This document shows positions 25,625 to 33,764 of a stretch of DNA of 64,000 nt, piece by piece (within the stretch, counting starts at the first letter, position 1; each line of letters opens with the position of its first letter). The stretch is taken from NCBI GenBank assembly GCA_958353395.1, contig CATWSG010000003.1:94672-158671 (forward strand), read 5' to 3'. Origin of the DNA: an uncultured Collinsella sp. GTDB lineage: Bacteria > Actinomycetota > Coriobacteriia > Coriobacteriales > Coriobacteriaceae. The notes under the pieces were generated by a model. The model was given only the letters and a program-made list of their open reading frames with translations, did no database searches and was not told where the DNA came from. The position numbers were made by a program, and so were the translations under genes.

Positions 25625-25660
25625 TGTTGAGGAACTGCGCAGAGGCTCAGTTCCTCAACA
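25625..25660. terminator. Perfect hairpin between ligA and the converging module 2
   Basis: Stem TGTTGAGGAACTG / CAGTTCCTCAACA, 13 bp, loop 10 nt, just after the ligA stop and overlapping the end of the opposite lipoprotein gene. No strong U-tract, so it may act only weakly. Confidence 0.5.
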
Positions 25661-26041
25661 TCTCCTTATAGTGTTTGCCTGTTCAATTTCGATATCGTTT
25701 CCCTCGTATGATCCAGATGCGTCTACCGACTCAAAGCGTGAGTAGGAAACTCTTGTCCCAACTTTGATTTGGGAAAGCTTGTCTTTGATTCGGCCAGATG
25801 AGGGGAATGTAATCCGGGTTTGCTTTCCAGCGTCGGTGTAGCGGGGACTGTTGTCTGTTTGGATTACGAGTTCCGTTCCCTCAATAGAATGAACGCTGCC
25901 GACTCCAAAGACAAGGTAATCATCTCCTCCGCTATAGCGGGCTCTATCTGTGCATGAAGAAACGGATGCAAACATAGCGAAAATCACCAATATCGTAACC
26001 AGGGCAAAGGCCGTGGTGCCATAGCATTTTGATGGTGCCAT
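25655..26041 (-). CDS. Putative lipoprotein of peptidase module 2
   Basis: The 128-residue product has a hydrophobic signal (FALVTILVIFAMFASVSSC) ending in a lipobox-like VSSC, so it is probably lipid-anchored outside the membrane. A small beta-rich domain follows (SVHSIEGTELVIQTD, KVGTRVSYSRF, NDIEIEQAN). No family is recognised. It lies 5 bp after the module 2 peptidase and mirrors the small membrane protein of module 1. The start is ATG 26041; an in-frame TTG 12 bases earlier overlaps the peptidase end. AT-rich relative to ligA. Confidence 0.6.
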   Translation of the reverse strand: MAPSKCYGTTAFALVTILVIFAMFASVSSCTDRARYSGGDDYLVFGVGSVHSIEGTELVIQTDNSPRYTDAGKQTRITFPSSGRIKDKLSQIKVGTRVSYSRFESVDASGSYEGNDIEIEQANTIRRC

Positions 26042-26046
26042 CCGGT

Positions 26047-27219
26047 TTACCAAAAGACTGTTCCGTTCAATTTGACCATATTGGGCGTTGCATAGTTAAT
26101 CGCTCGGGGATAAGTGTTCCATCCGTCGAATACTTCGAGCCACTGCAGTTCGATGCCAGAGCTTCCATTATGCCCAGTAAAATAGCCAATTACCGTGACT
26201 GTATGACCTGATAGCTCGACGGATCCTTCACTGTTTCGGCTGTTGATCCACATATGATACAAGCCGATATTCCCTTGATCGATAGTTGCTCTGTACTGAG
26301 CGAATTGAGGCTGATAACCGAAAAATTGAGTATTAAGTGCTCTACCCTTTTGAGCGGCAAGACTTTTAAACGGAACAATTCCATCTGGGATGATTGTGCT
26401 TCCGTACTCGACGCCCTGATCATTGGTCTTATACGTTGTTGTGCCAGTGACGTTCCATATTTCTTTATAATAATCGGGATTAAATTGATTAGCGTTTGAA
26501 CTGGTGAGACCGTAATGCATTGATACAGCGTACAAGGCAGAAACGACGCATGCATACTTATTAGTGCGGGCTTCAACTAATGATTCCGAGACTCCTCGGA
26601 ACGGTATTCCGTTTAAATCGTCTATTTGGAAATGCAACATCAAGTCATCTTCATTGATAATGACTGCATTCCATGAAGTTGGGTTATTGCTTTGAGGTGT
26701 TATACCCTTTTCGGTGACAATCGGGACAGACCGTATATTGTTATAGTTGGTTACACAGTCTCTAGTTCCTGGCACCAAAGTTCCATATTCAATATCGTTG
26801 TACGAAATTAGTACGGTTGGGTTTGTGGCCTGTTGGCCGGAATAAGTTGAAATGGCGTTTGATAGAGAAGCTGAAATCGGAAGAATGGTATCGCCGAGGG
26901 TTATCTCCTTCAGAAGCCCAGGATATGATGCGTCAAGTACTAAATAACCGTAAGGGCTTCCTTCCCTTGTGACACTGATTTCATAGCCACAGATAAGGCC
27001 GATTTGTTGGCATACGGGAACGATTTGCTCGATCTCTAAGTTCGCGGATCCGTCGACGATGGGCAACAGGGAAAGCGCGTAGTCTTGTGCTAGGTCTGAT
27101 GTAAAAGCGACGGATGAGTTTGAGTCGGCAGCGAATACTCTTGTTGGGCGTGACGCGGATAAGCCGATGATCGAGGCTAGGCCGAGAAGAAACGAGCGAC
27201 GTGATTGAACTCTGGGCAT
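26047..27219 (-). CDS. Tat-exported papain-fold-like cysteine peptidase (module 2)
   Basis: The 390-residue product begins with a Tat signal (QSRRSFLLGLASIIGLSAS). The N-terminal half contains a GYLVLDASYPG strand similar to the propeptide or inhibitor repeat of streptopain-like enzymes. Candidate catalytic Cys is in KYACVVSALYAVSMHY and His in LSGHTVTVIGYF, followed by LEVFDGWN. These align in order and spacing with the product at 19431-20558, including KEIWNVTGT versus HEIWQLSGT after the Cys motif. The family name (C39-like or C10-like) and substrate are not certain. The local DNA is AT-richer than the neighbouring ligA and MerR genes, consistent with acquisition. Confidence 0.65.
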   Translation of the reverse strand: MPRVQSRRSFLLGLASIIGLSASRPTRVFAADSNSSVAFTSDLAQDYALSLLPIVDGSANLEIEQIVPVCQQIGLICGYEISVTREGSPYGYLVLDASYPGLLKEITLGDTILPISASLSNAISTYSGQQATNPTVLISYNDIEYGTLVPGTRDCVTNYNNIRSVPIVTEKGITPQSNNPTSWNAVIINEDDLMLHFQIDDLNGIPFRGVSESLVEARTNKYACVVSALYAVSMHYGLTSSNANQFNPDYYKEIWNVTGTTTYKTNDQGVEYGSTIIPDGIVPFKSLAAQKGRALNTQFFGYQPQFAQYRATIDQGNIGLYHMWINSRNSEGSVELSGHTVTVIGYFTGHNGSSGIELQWLEVFDGWNTYPRAINYATPNMVKLNGTVFW

Positions 27220-27327
27220 AATGTCTCCTGCCTATGGGGGGCAATATGCTGTCATTTTATTTGCTACATAATACAATCTAATTCGGATTAAGGTAAATGG
27301 ATGGAATTGCTCGATAAATGGTAGTGA

Positions 27328-28167
27328 TTAGCGGACCGGTATCGCGATCCTCGTCACATACGCCCCCGGGTCGTCGCTGATGATGTCGTCGATGGGGGCG
27401 ATTTCGCGCGAGGGACCGGCGGGGGACAGGTCGCGCTCGTGCATGTAATCGAGTAAGCGCTCATAGCGCGGGGCCGCCTGACCGTGCGTGCCGCGGAAGC
27501 TGACCGTCAGACACCGCGCGGCGGGGCGTACTTCGACATCGCCCAGGTAATCGTCCGTGCCATCCAGCAGCAGAAAGACCTCGTCGTAGCCATCAAAGTC
27601 GCCGGCGGCAAGGCGTTCGGGCGCGATCCCGACGCCCAAGTTGCCCAGAAAAACAAACGTCTCGTGCTGGCCCGTCTGCAGTTGACGAATTTGCCACTCC
27701 AGCGCATAGGCGTCGGTAGGGTTGACGCGTTCGCGCAGCACGGCGCAGCGAAGTTCGGGCGCATCGATTGTGCAAATGATATCGAGCTCGTTGTTCAAGG
27801 CATCGTGCAGCAGGGCAAGCCGGCTGTTAATCTTGCGCGACACGCGCTCCAGCTCTCGGCGCTTGCGCTCGATGAGCTCCTGCTGCTGAGCCAGCTGCCG
27901 CTGCATAAGGTCCACATCGCGCGTGGTCACAAACTCACGGATTTGCGTCAAGGGCAAGTTGAGAACACGCAGGTGACTGATGGTGTTGAGAGTGGAGAGC
28001 TGCCGCGATCCGTAGTAGCGGTACCCACTCGCCGGATCGATGTGCGCCGGGTCCAGCAAGCCCATCTGCTCGTAATGACGTAGCGTCCCCACGCTCAGGT
28101 TAAACAGGCGCGCCACCTCGCCAATTCGGAGCAGGCCCTCGGTATGTTCAGTTGGCGAGTCGGTCAT
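27328..28167 (-). CDS. MerR-family regulator with GyrI-like effector domain
   Basis: The 279-residue protein has a MerR DNA-binding domain (LLRIGEVARLFNLSVGTLRHYEQMGLL, then the wing GYRYYGSRQLSTL), a long dimerisation helix (residues about 85-125, rich in Q/E/R), and a C-terminal domain of the drug-sensing GyrI/BmrR type (AARCLTVSFRGTHGQA, YERLLDYMHERDL, the last part resembling the SOUL/GyrI strand-helix repeat). It lies 56 bp behind the MATE gene on the same strand. MerR proteins of this type activate an adjacent efflux pump by untwisting a 19-bp promoter spacer. Such a promoter is visible upstream of the MATE gene. Confidence 0.88.
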   Translation of the reverse strand: MTDSPTEHTEGLLRIGEVARLFNLSVGTLRHYEQMGLLDPAHIDPASGYRYYGSRQLSTLNTISHLRVLNLPLTQIREFVTTRDVDLMQRQLAQQQELIERKRRELERVSRKINSRLALLHDALNNELDIICTIDAPELRCAVLRERVNPTDAYALEWQIRQLQTGQHETFVFLGNLGVGIAPERLAAGDFDGYDEVFLLLDGTDDYLGDVEVRPAARCLTVSFRGTHGQAAPRYERLLDYMHERDLSPAGPSREIAPIDDIISDDPGAYVTRIAIPVR

Positions 28168-28223
28168 GGGACCGCTCCTTTCGGCAAAAAGCAGGGGAGG
28201 GGCGTCAGACTCGCGTTGCCCCG

Positions 28224-29570
28224 CTACGCTGCCAACTTGTCAAAAGCTCCGCGCCGGTTGAGCACGGTAAACGCGACAACACAGATGACGGCCGACAAAA
28301 TCGATCCGCACGGCGAAGCGATGCCCATGGGAAACAGCGTGTCGGAATAGGCGTTCGACAGCAGCCACGCGCCCGGCACGCGAATGAGCGCCACGGCCAG
28401 CACGTTGTGCGCAAAGCCGATGTAGCTCTTGCCGTATGCAGCGAAAAAGCCGCTAAAGCAAATGTGGATGCCGGCAAAGATTGCGTCGAAAATATAGCTG
28501 CGCATATAGCCGGTACCGGCGGCGACTACTGCAGTGTCCTTGGCAAAAAAGCCAATAAACGCTGGCGCCACCAGCCACATCAGCACCGTGATCAGGCAGC
28601 CGTACACCACCGAGATTGTCATGGCGTCCTTGAGTACCTGACGTGCGCGGTCGCCCTTGCCCGCGCCGGCATTTTGCGCCGTGAGTGCGCTGACGGTGGC
28701 GCCCATGGAACTCGGCACAATGAACAAAAAGCTGATCATCTTCTCGACTAGGCCCACGGCGGCGGCGTCGACGAGCCCACGGTGGTTGGCGATGACGGTG
28801 ATAAACATAAACGCCACCTGGATGCAGCCGTCCTGCACGGCCACGGGCACGCCGATCTTAAGAATGCTGCCGAGCACCTCGGGCTGGGGGCGCAGGTCGC
28901 TGCGCTTTACGTGGATGTTCGTGCGGCGGCTCTTGAGCCACACGAGTGCGAGGGCAACGCTGGCCGTCTGTGCGGTCACCGTGCCGAGCGCCGCGCCCAC
29001 GGGGCCGAGCCCCATGTGGCCGATAAACAGAAAATCGAGCGCGATGTTGATGATGCACGCCACGCCGATCACGTACATGGGCGAGCGCGAATCGCCCAGG
29101 CCGCGAAAAATGGCCGAGAGGATGTTGTATGCGGCGATAAACGGAATGCCGACAAAGCAGATGCGCAGGTAGGCGGCGGTGCCTTCGACCGCCTCGGCCG
29201 GCGTGCCAATGAGCGCCACAATCTGCGGGCACAGCGCAAGCAGGATGGCGGCCAGCACCACCGAGACGCCCATAAAGAGCGTGATGGTGTTGCCGATGGC
29301 GGTCTCGGCGCGGTCGAAGCGGCGCGAGCCCACGGCGTGGCCGACGATAACCGTCGTTCCCATGGCCAGGCCCACGAGCGCCACGGTGATCATATAGAGC
29401 GTCTGCGCGCCATTTGCCACGGCGGTGATGCCGGCAGCGCCGCTAAACTGCCCCATCATGTACAGGTCGGCCATGCCGTAGAGCATCTGCAAAAAGTACG
29501 AGAGCATATAGGGCAGGGCAAAGACCGCGATGGTCTTAAGGACATTGCCGCGTGTGAGGTCGTGTTCCAT
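28224..29570 (-). CDS. MATE-family multidrug/cation efflux protein
   Basis: The 448-residue protein has twelve membrane segments arranged in two similar halves. Typical MATE features include MLSYFLQMLYGMADLYMMGQFSG in the first two helices, VGHAVGSRRFDRAETAIG after helix 3 and ALTAQNAGAGKGDRARQVLKDA in the second half. It should export organic compounds from the cytoplasm using a Na or proton gradient. The promoter upstream carries a MerR-type operator, and the regulator is encoded downstream in the same operon, an autoregulated arrangement. Confidence 0.9.
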   Translation of the reverse strand: MEHDLTRGNVLKTIAVFALPYMLSYFLQMLYGMADLYMMGQFSGAAGITAVANGAQTLYMITVALVGLAMGTTVIVGHAVGSRRFDRAETAIGNTITLFMGVSVVLAAILLALCPQIVALIGTPAEAVEGTAAYLRICFVGIPFIAAYNILSAIFRGLGDSRSPMYVIGVACIINIALDFLFIGHMGLGPVGAALGTVTAQTASVALALVWLKSRRTNIHVKRSDLRPQPEVLGSILKIGVPVAVQDGCIQVAFMFITVIANHRGLVDAAAVGLVEKMISFLFIVPSSMGATVSALTAQNAGAGKGDRARQVLKDAMTISVVYGCLITVLMWLVAPAFIGFFAKDTAVVAAGTGYMRSYIFDAIFAGIHICFSGFFAAYGKSYIGFAHNVLAVALIRVPGAWLLSNAYSDTLFPMGIASPCGSILSAVICVVAFTVLNRRGAFDKLAA

Positions 29571-29610
29571 GGGCGGGGCTTTCTGGCTGGGTTCGTTTAG
29601 CTACCAGTGT

Positions 29611-29641
29611 AGTGAAAACCCTACAACGATTGTAGAGTCAA
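29611..29641 (-). promoter_or_regulatory. MerR-type promoter/operator of the MATE operon
   Basis: On the minus strand TTGACT (29636-29641) is followed by a 19-bp spacer and TTCACT (29611-29616). The spacer holds the inverted repeat CTACAATCGTTGTAG. A stretched 19-bp spacer with a dyad between the -35 and -10 boxes is the hallmark of MerR-activated promoters. The -10 is weak, as expected for an activator-dependent promoter. Confidence 0.7.
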
Positions 29642-29759
29642 GGTTTGTGTCGACAGTGGGGCGAAAAAGTCTCGCGCACCATTATTCCGAGTGAATATGG
29701 ACACACATCACGAGAACTCGCTGCCGGCGCTAACCTTGCAGAAAACGATTTCGGAATAC

Positions 29760-29788
29760 TTGACACCATTATTCGGCGCGCAATAATA
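29760..29788 (+). promoter_or_regulatory. Promoter of the ABC exporter operon
   Basis: A consensus TTGACA at 29760-29765 is followed after 16-17 bp by AATAATA (29782-29788), about 40 bp before the GTG start. The motif CACCATTATTC occurs inside the spacer and again at about 29678, a possible pair of regulator sites. Confidence 0.65.
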
Positions 29789-29828
29789 CGTGCGTTTGCG
29801 AACAACGTTTGATGGGGGTTGAACCTGC

Positions 29829-31658
29829 GTGCGCAATCTCAAAATACTGTTTTCCTATCTAGGGGCATACCGTCGCGATGCCATCCTCGGCGTGTTCTTT
29901 GTGTCGGTCGAGACGGTGCTCGAGCTGTTTATCCCGGTCATCATGGCCAACATCATCGATGTGGGCGTGCCTGCGGGTGATATCAACTACATGCTGCTGC
30001 AGGGCGCGTACATGTTGGTGTGCGCTGCGCTTTCGCTGGTACTGGGCTTGGGTTATGCCCGCACGTCCGCCCGCGTTGCCTCGGGCCTAGGCACTAACCT
30101 GCGCGAGGCCGAGTACAAAAAGATTCAGACGCTCGCTTTTGGTAACCTGGACAACTACGACGCCAGCTCGCTCGTCACCCGCATGACCACGGACATCACC
30201 GTTATCCAAAATGCTGTGGGCAACGGCTTTCGCCCTATGGTGCGCGGCCCGGTGACGCTTATCGTCGGCCTTATCTACGCGCTGATGCTGTCGCGCCCGC
30301 TCGCCACCGTCTTTGCGATCATCTTGCCCGTGCTGGCAATCGTACTGGGCGTCATCACCTATCGCGTCAGTCCGCTCTACCGCCAACTCCAGACCTCGAT
30401 GGACCACCTCAACGGCGTGGTACAGGAAGACCTCACCGCCGTGCGTGCCGTCAAGGCCTACGTTCGTACCGAGCACGAGGAGGCCAAGTTCGACGCAGTC
30501 AATACCGAGCTTGCGCGCACTGCGACAAAGACCTTTGGCAGCGCGGTGCTCAACCTGCCGGTGTTTCAGCTGTCGATGTACGTGGCTGCGCTCTCCATCC
30601 TGTGGATTGGCGGCCACATGATTCTCGCCGGCAAGCTGGGCGTGGGCTCGCTCACGGGCTTTATGAGCTACGTGCTGCTGATCATGAATTCGCTCATGAT
30701 GATTTCCAACGTGTTTTTGCTGCTCACGCGCGCTCTTACGAGTGTGGGCCGTATCGCAGAGGTGCTCGATGAGGAGCCCTTTATCGCCAACCCCGCGGGA
30801 GACCTCGCGATTGCGGTGCCAGCGGACGGCAGTATCGAGTTTCGCGACGTTTCCTTTAAATACCGCGCGGATGCAGCCGAGGATGTGCTCGAGCATATCG
30901 ACCTTCGCATCGAGAGCGGCTCGACGGTGGGCATCCTCGGCGGTACGGGATCGGGCAAGAGCTCGCTTGTGCAGCTGATTGCGCGCCTGTACGACGCCAC
31001 CGAGGGCGCCGTGCTTGTGGGCGGACGTGACGTGCGTGACTACGACCTCGCCGCCTTGCGCGACGCCGTGGGCATTGTGCTGCAAAAGAACGTGCTGTTT
31101 ACGGGCACCGTGCGCGAGAATCTGCAGTGGGGCAATCCGCAGGCGTCGGACGATGAGCTCCTCGCGGCTTGCCGCGCGGCGTGCGTGGACGAGTTCCTTG
31201 ATCGCATCGGCGGGCTGGACGGCGAGTTGGGCCAAGGCGGCGCCGGCGTCTCGGGTGGCCAGAAGCAACGCCTGTGCATCGCGCGCACGCTGCTCAAGCA
31301 TCCGCGCGTGCTCATTTTTGATGACTCCACCAGCGCGGTCGATATGGCGACCGACGCAAAGATTCGCGAGCACATCGCTCGGATTCCCGATGCGACCGTG
31401 CTCATCATCGCCCAGCGCATCGCGAGTGTCATGGATGCCGATCGCATTGTGGTGCTGGACGACGGTCGTGTCCACGGCGTGGGCACGCACGAGGAACTGC
31501 TGGCGGGCGACAACATATACCAGGAGATTTACGCCTCGCAGATGGAGTTTGCGGGGAACGCGGACGCCGGCGATGGCAACGACGGTGGCTGCGCGAATGA
31601 TCCATTTTCCTCCGTCGCATGCGGATCACCCTTGGAAGGGGGTGAGCGCCATGCCTAA
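29829..31658 (+). CDS. ABC exporter half-transporter, degenerate-site subunit
   Basis: The 609-residue protein has six N-terminal membrane helices (type IV exporter fold, MsbA/LmrA-like) and a nucleotide-binding domain with Walker A GGTGSGKSSL, Q-loop region VLQKNVLF, signature VSGGQKQRL and Walker B VLIFDDSTSAVD. The catalytic Glu after Walker B is Asp, and the switch His is replaced by Gln (IIAQRIAS). Both changes are typical of the non-hydrolysing partner in heterodimeric exporters. It overlaps the next gene by 8 bp. The start is GTG at 29829. The exported substrate is unknown. Confidence 0.9.
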   Translation: MRNLKILFSYLGAYRRDAILGVFFVSVETVLELFIPVIMANIIDVGVPAGDINYMLLQGAYMLVCAALSLVLGLGYARTSARVASGLGTNLREAEYKKIQTLAFGNLDNYDASSLVTRMTTDITVIQNAVGNGFRPMVRGPVTLIVGLIYALMLSRPLATVFAIILPVLAIVLGVITYRVSPLYRQLQTSMDHLNGVVQEDLTAVRAVKAYVRTEHEEAKFDAVNTELARTATKTFGSAVLNLPVFQLSMYVAALSILWIGGHMILAGKLGVGSLTGFMSYVLLIMNSLMMISNVFLLLTRALTSVGRIAEVLDEEPFIANPAGDLAIAVPADGSIEFRDVSFKYRADAAEDVLEHIDLRIESGSTVGILGGTGSGKSSLVQLIARLYDATEGAVLVGGRDVRDYDLAALRDAVGIVLQKNVLFTGTVRENLQWGNPQASDDELLAACRAACVDEFLDRIGGLDGELGQGGAGVSGGQKQRLCIARTLLKHPRVLIFDDSTSAVDMATDAKIREHIARIPDATVLIIAQRIASVMDADRIVVLDDGRVHGVGTHEELLAGDNIYQEIYASQMEFAGNADAGDGNDGGCANDPFSSVACGSPLEGGERHA

Positions 31659-33549
31659 GACCGCAGCCCAAGCACGCCCGGCCGACTTCAATCGCACTGT
31701 GCGTCGCTTGCTCTCCTACATGGGGCATGCCAAGTTCTCGTTGCTCGCGGTGGGCGTGCTCGCCTCCGTCGCCGCCGTCGCGAGCCTCGCCGGCACCTAC
31801 ATGGTGCGCCCCATCGTTAACGGTTTGGCCACGGGCGGGGAGGAACTGCTCGCCAAGCAGGTCATCCTGACGGCGATCATCTACGCTGCGGGCGTGCTCT
31901 CGGCCCTGGGCTACTCGCAGATTATGGTGCGCGCGGCCCAACACGTGGTGTCCGATATTCGCCGCGACCTGTTCGCGCACATCCAGACGCTGCCGCTCAG
32001 TTATTTTGACAGCACGCGCTCGGGCGACATCATGAGTTTTTTCACCAACGACGTCGACACCGTCTCCGAGGCGCTCAACAACAGCTTTGCCAACGTGATT
32101 CAGGCCGCCATTCAGGTTGTGGGCACCACGGCTATGCTCATCATCCTTAACTGGCAGCTCACAATTATCACACTCGTGTGCGATGCGGCCATTGTGCTGT
32201 ATGCGCGCTATTCGGGCGCGCGCTCTAAGCGTTTCTTTGCTGCCCAGCAGGCATCGCTTGGCGACCTGGACGGATATATCGAAGAGATGGTCTCGGGTCA
32301 AAAGGTCATCAAGGTCTTTAACCGTGAGGCGGCGAATGTCGCCGGCTTTGCCTGCCGCAACGACGAGCTTCGCCGCACCGGCACCGCCGCCGTGAGCTAT
32401 GCCAACTCCATGGTGCCCATGACCGTCGTGATTGGCTACGTCAACTATGCCATCGTCGCCGTGGCGGGCGGCATGCTCTGCATCAAGGGGCTCGCCGACG
32501 TAGGTGCGCTCGCGAGCTACCTGGTCTTTGTGCGCCAGGCCGCCATGCCCATCAACCAGTTTACGCAGCTTGGCAACTTCTTGCTCAACGCGTTGGCCGG
32601 TGCCGAGCGCCTGTTTGCCGCCATGGACCTTGAGCCCGAGGTGGACGAGGGCTGCGTGGAGCTGGTGCAGACGGGCGACGCCGCGTGGGCGTGGAAGATT
32701 CCCGAGGGCCAGGGCGTGGGCGCGTACGGGCATTTGCATGATGTGGCAGCCGTTGATGAGTCGGGCCGCGCGGTGGCCGCCGACGGCACCGAGCTCACGT
32801 GCGGCTTGGTCCCGCTTGCTGGCGACGTGCGCTTCCATGCCGTGGATTTTTCCTACGTGCCGGGCACCCGCGTGCTCACGGACCTCAACCTGTTTGCCAA
32901 GCCGGGGCAAAAGATCGCGTTTGTGGGCTCCACGGGTGCCGGCAAGACGACCATCACCAACCTCATCAACCGCTTCTACGAGGTCGATGACGGCGAGATC
33001 ACGTACGACGGCATCGACGTCAAGCACATTGCCAAGGCCAGCCTGCGCGGGTCGCTCGGCATTGTGCTGCAGGACACGCACCTGTTTAGCGGCACCATTG
33101 CGCAGAACATCCGCTTTGGCAAGCTCGACGCGACCGACGAGGAGGTACGCGCCGCTGCCGAGGCCGCCTGCGCCGACTCGTTTATCCGCCGTCTGCCGCG
33201 GGGTTACGACACACCGGTCACGGCCGACGGCGCCAACCTGTCGCAGGGTCAGCGTCAGCTGCTCGCCATCGCGCGCGTGGCCGTCGCCGATCCGCCGGTG
33301 CTCATCCTGGACGAGGCCACGAGCTCCATTGACACGCGTACCGAAAAGCTCATCGAGCGCGGTATGGACCGCATCATGCGCGGTCGCACCACGTTTATGA
33401 TCGCGCACCGCCTGTCCACCGTCCGCGACGCCGACGCCATCATGGTCCTCGAACACGGCCGCATCATCGAGCGCGGCACGCACGAAGAGCTGCTCGCCCA
33501 GCACGGCGAGTACTGGCAGCTGGCGCATGGCTTAAAAGAGCTGGATTAA
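31651..33549 (+). CDS. ABC exporter half-transporter, catalytic subunit
   Basis: The 632-residue partner of the preceding gene has six membrane helices. Its NBD has Walker A GSTGAGKTTI, signature LSQGQRQLL, Walker B ILDEATSSID with the catalytic Glu, and an intact switch His (IAHRLST). An extra segment of about 60 residues (near 330-400: YGHLHDVAAVDESGRAVAADG) sits between the membrane domain and the NBD, longer than usual. The start is ATG 31651, behind GGAAGGGGGTGAG; the frame extends far upstream only as a shadow of the first gene. The two subunits should form one heterodimeric exporter. Confidence 0.9.
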   Translation: MPKTAAQARPADFNRTVRRLLSYMGHAKFSLLAVGVLASVAAVASLAGTYMVRPIVNGLATGGEELLAKQVILTAIIYAAGVLSALGYSQIMVRAAQHVVSDIRRDLFAHIQTLPLSYFDSTRSGDIMSFFTNDVDTVSEALNNSFANVIQAAIQVVGTTAMLIILNWQLTIITLVCDAAIVLYARYSGARSKRFFAAQQASLGDLDGYIEEMVSGQKVIKVFNREAANVAGFACRNDELRRTGTAAVSYANSMVPMTVVIGYVNYAIVAVAGGMLCIKGLADVGALASYLVFVRQAAMPINQFTQLGNFLLNALAGAERLFAAMDLEPEVDEGCVELVQTGDAAWAWKIPEGQGVGAYGHLHDVAAVDESGRAVAADGTELTCGLVPLAGDVRFHAVDFSYVPGTRVLTDLNLFAKPGQKIAFVGSTGAGKTTITNLINRFYEVDDGEITYDGIDVKHIAKASLRGSLGIVLQDTHLFSGTIAQNIRFGKLDATDEEVRAAAEAACADSFIRRLPRGYDTPVTADGANLSQGQRQLLAIARVAVADPPVLILDEATSSIDTRTEKLIERGMDRIMRGRTTFMIAHRLSTVRDADAIMVLEHGRIIERGTHEELLAQHGEYWQLAHGLKELD

Positions 33550-33598
33550 CCCGTTCGAGCACGATGCTTTGACCCCTCCGTGCCCCTCGCCTCGTCTC

Positions 33599-33663
33599 AA
33601 ACCATCACAACATTCGACATTTTTTGCCAAAATCGGGAAAAGCATCGAATGTTGTGATGGTTT
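33599..33663. repeat. Family A palindromic repeat, copy 1
   Basis: Perfect 19-bp arms AAACCATCACAACATTCGA and TCGAATGTTGTGATGGTTT flank a 27-nt centre. Other copies: 34841-34903, 38952-39014 and 49107-49172. Confidence 0.85.
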
Positions 33664-33764
33664 TTCTGCCACTCGACCGGGTGGAATCGCTTTCTTGCGC
33701 ACGAAGGTGTGCGAACCCGTGAGCAGGGGAATAAGGTTGGTTATCCGACTCCATTGGAGGGTTC

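Noticed and set aside
30979..31650. Long N-terminal extension of the second ABC subunit
   Set aside because: The added residues are an off-frame reading of the first subunit; ATG 31651 has a good RBS and gives normal length.
31429..33528. 699-codon minus-strand frame opposite the ABC genes
   Set aside because: Shadow frame; the plus strand holds all ABC motifs.
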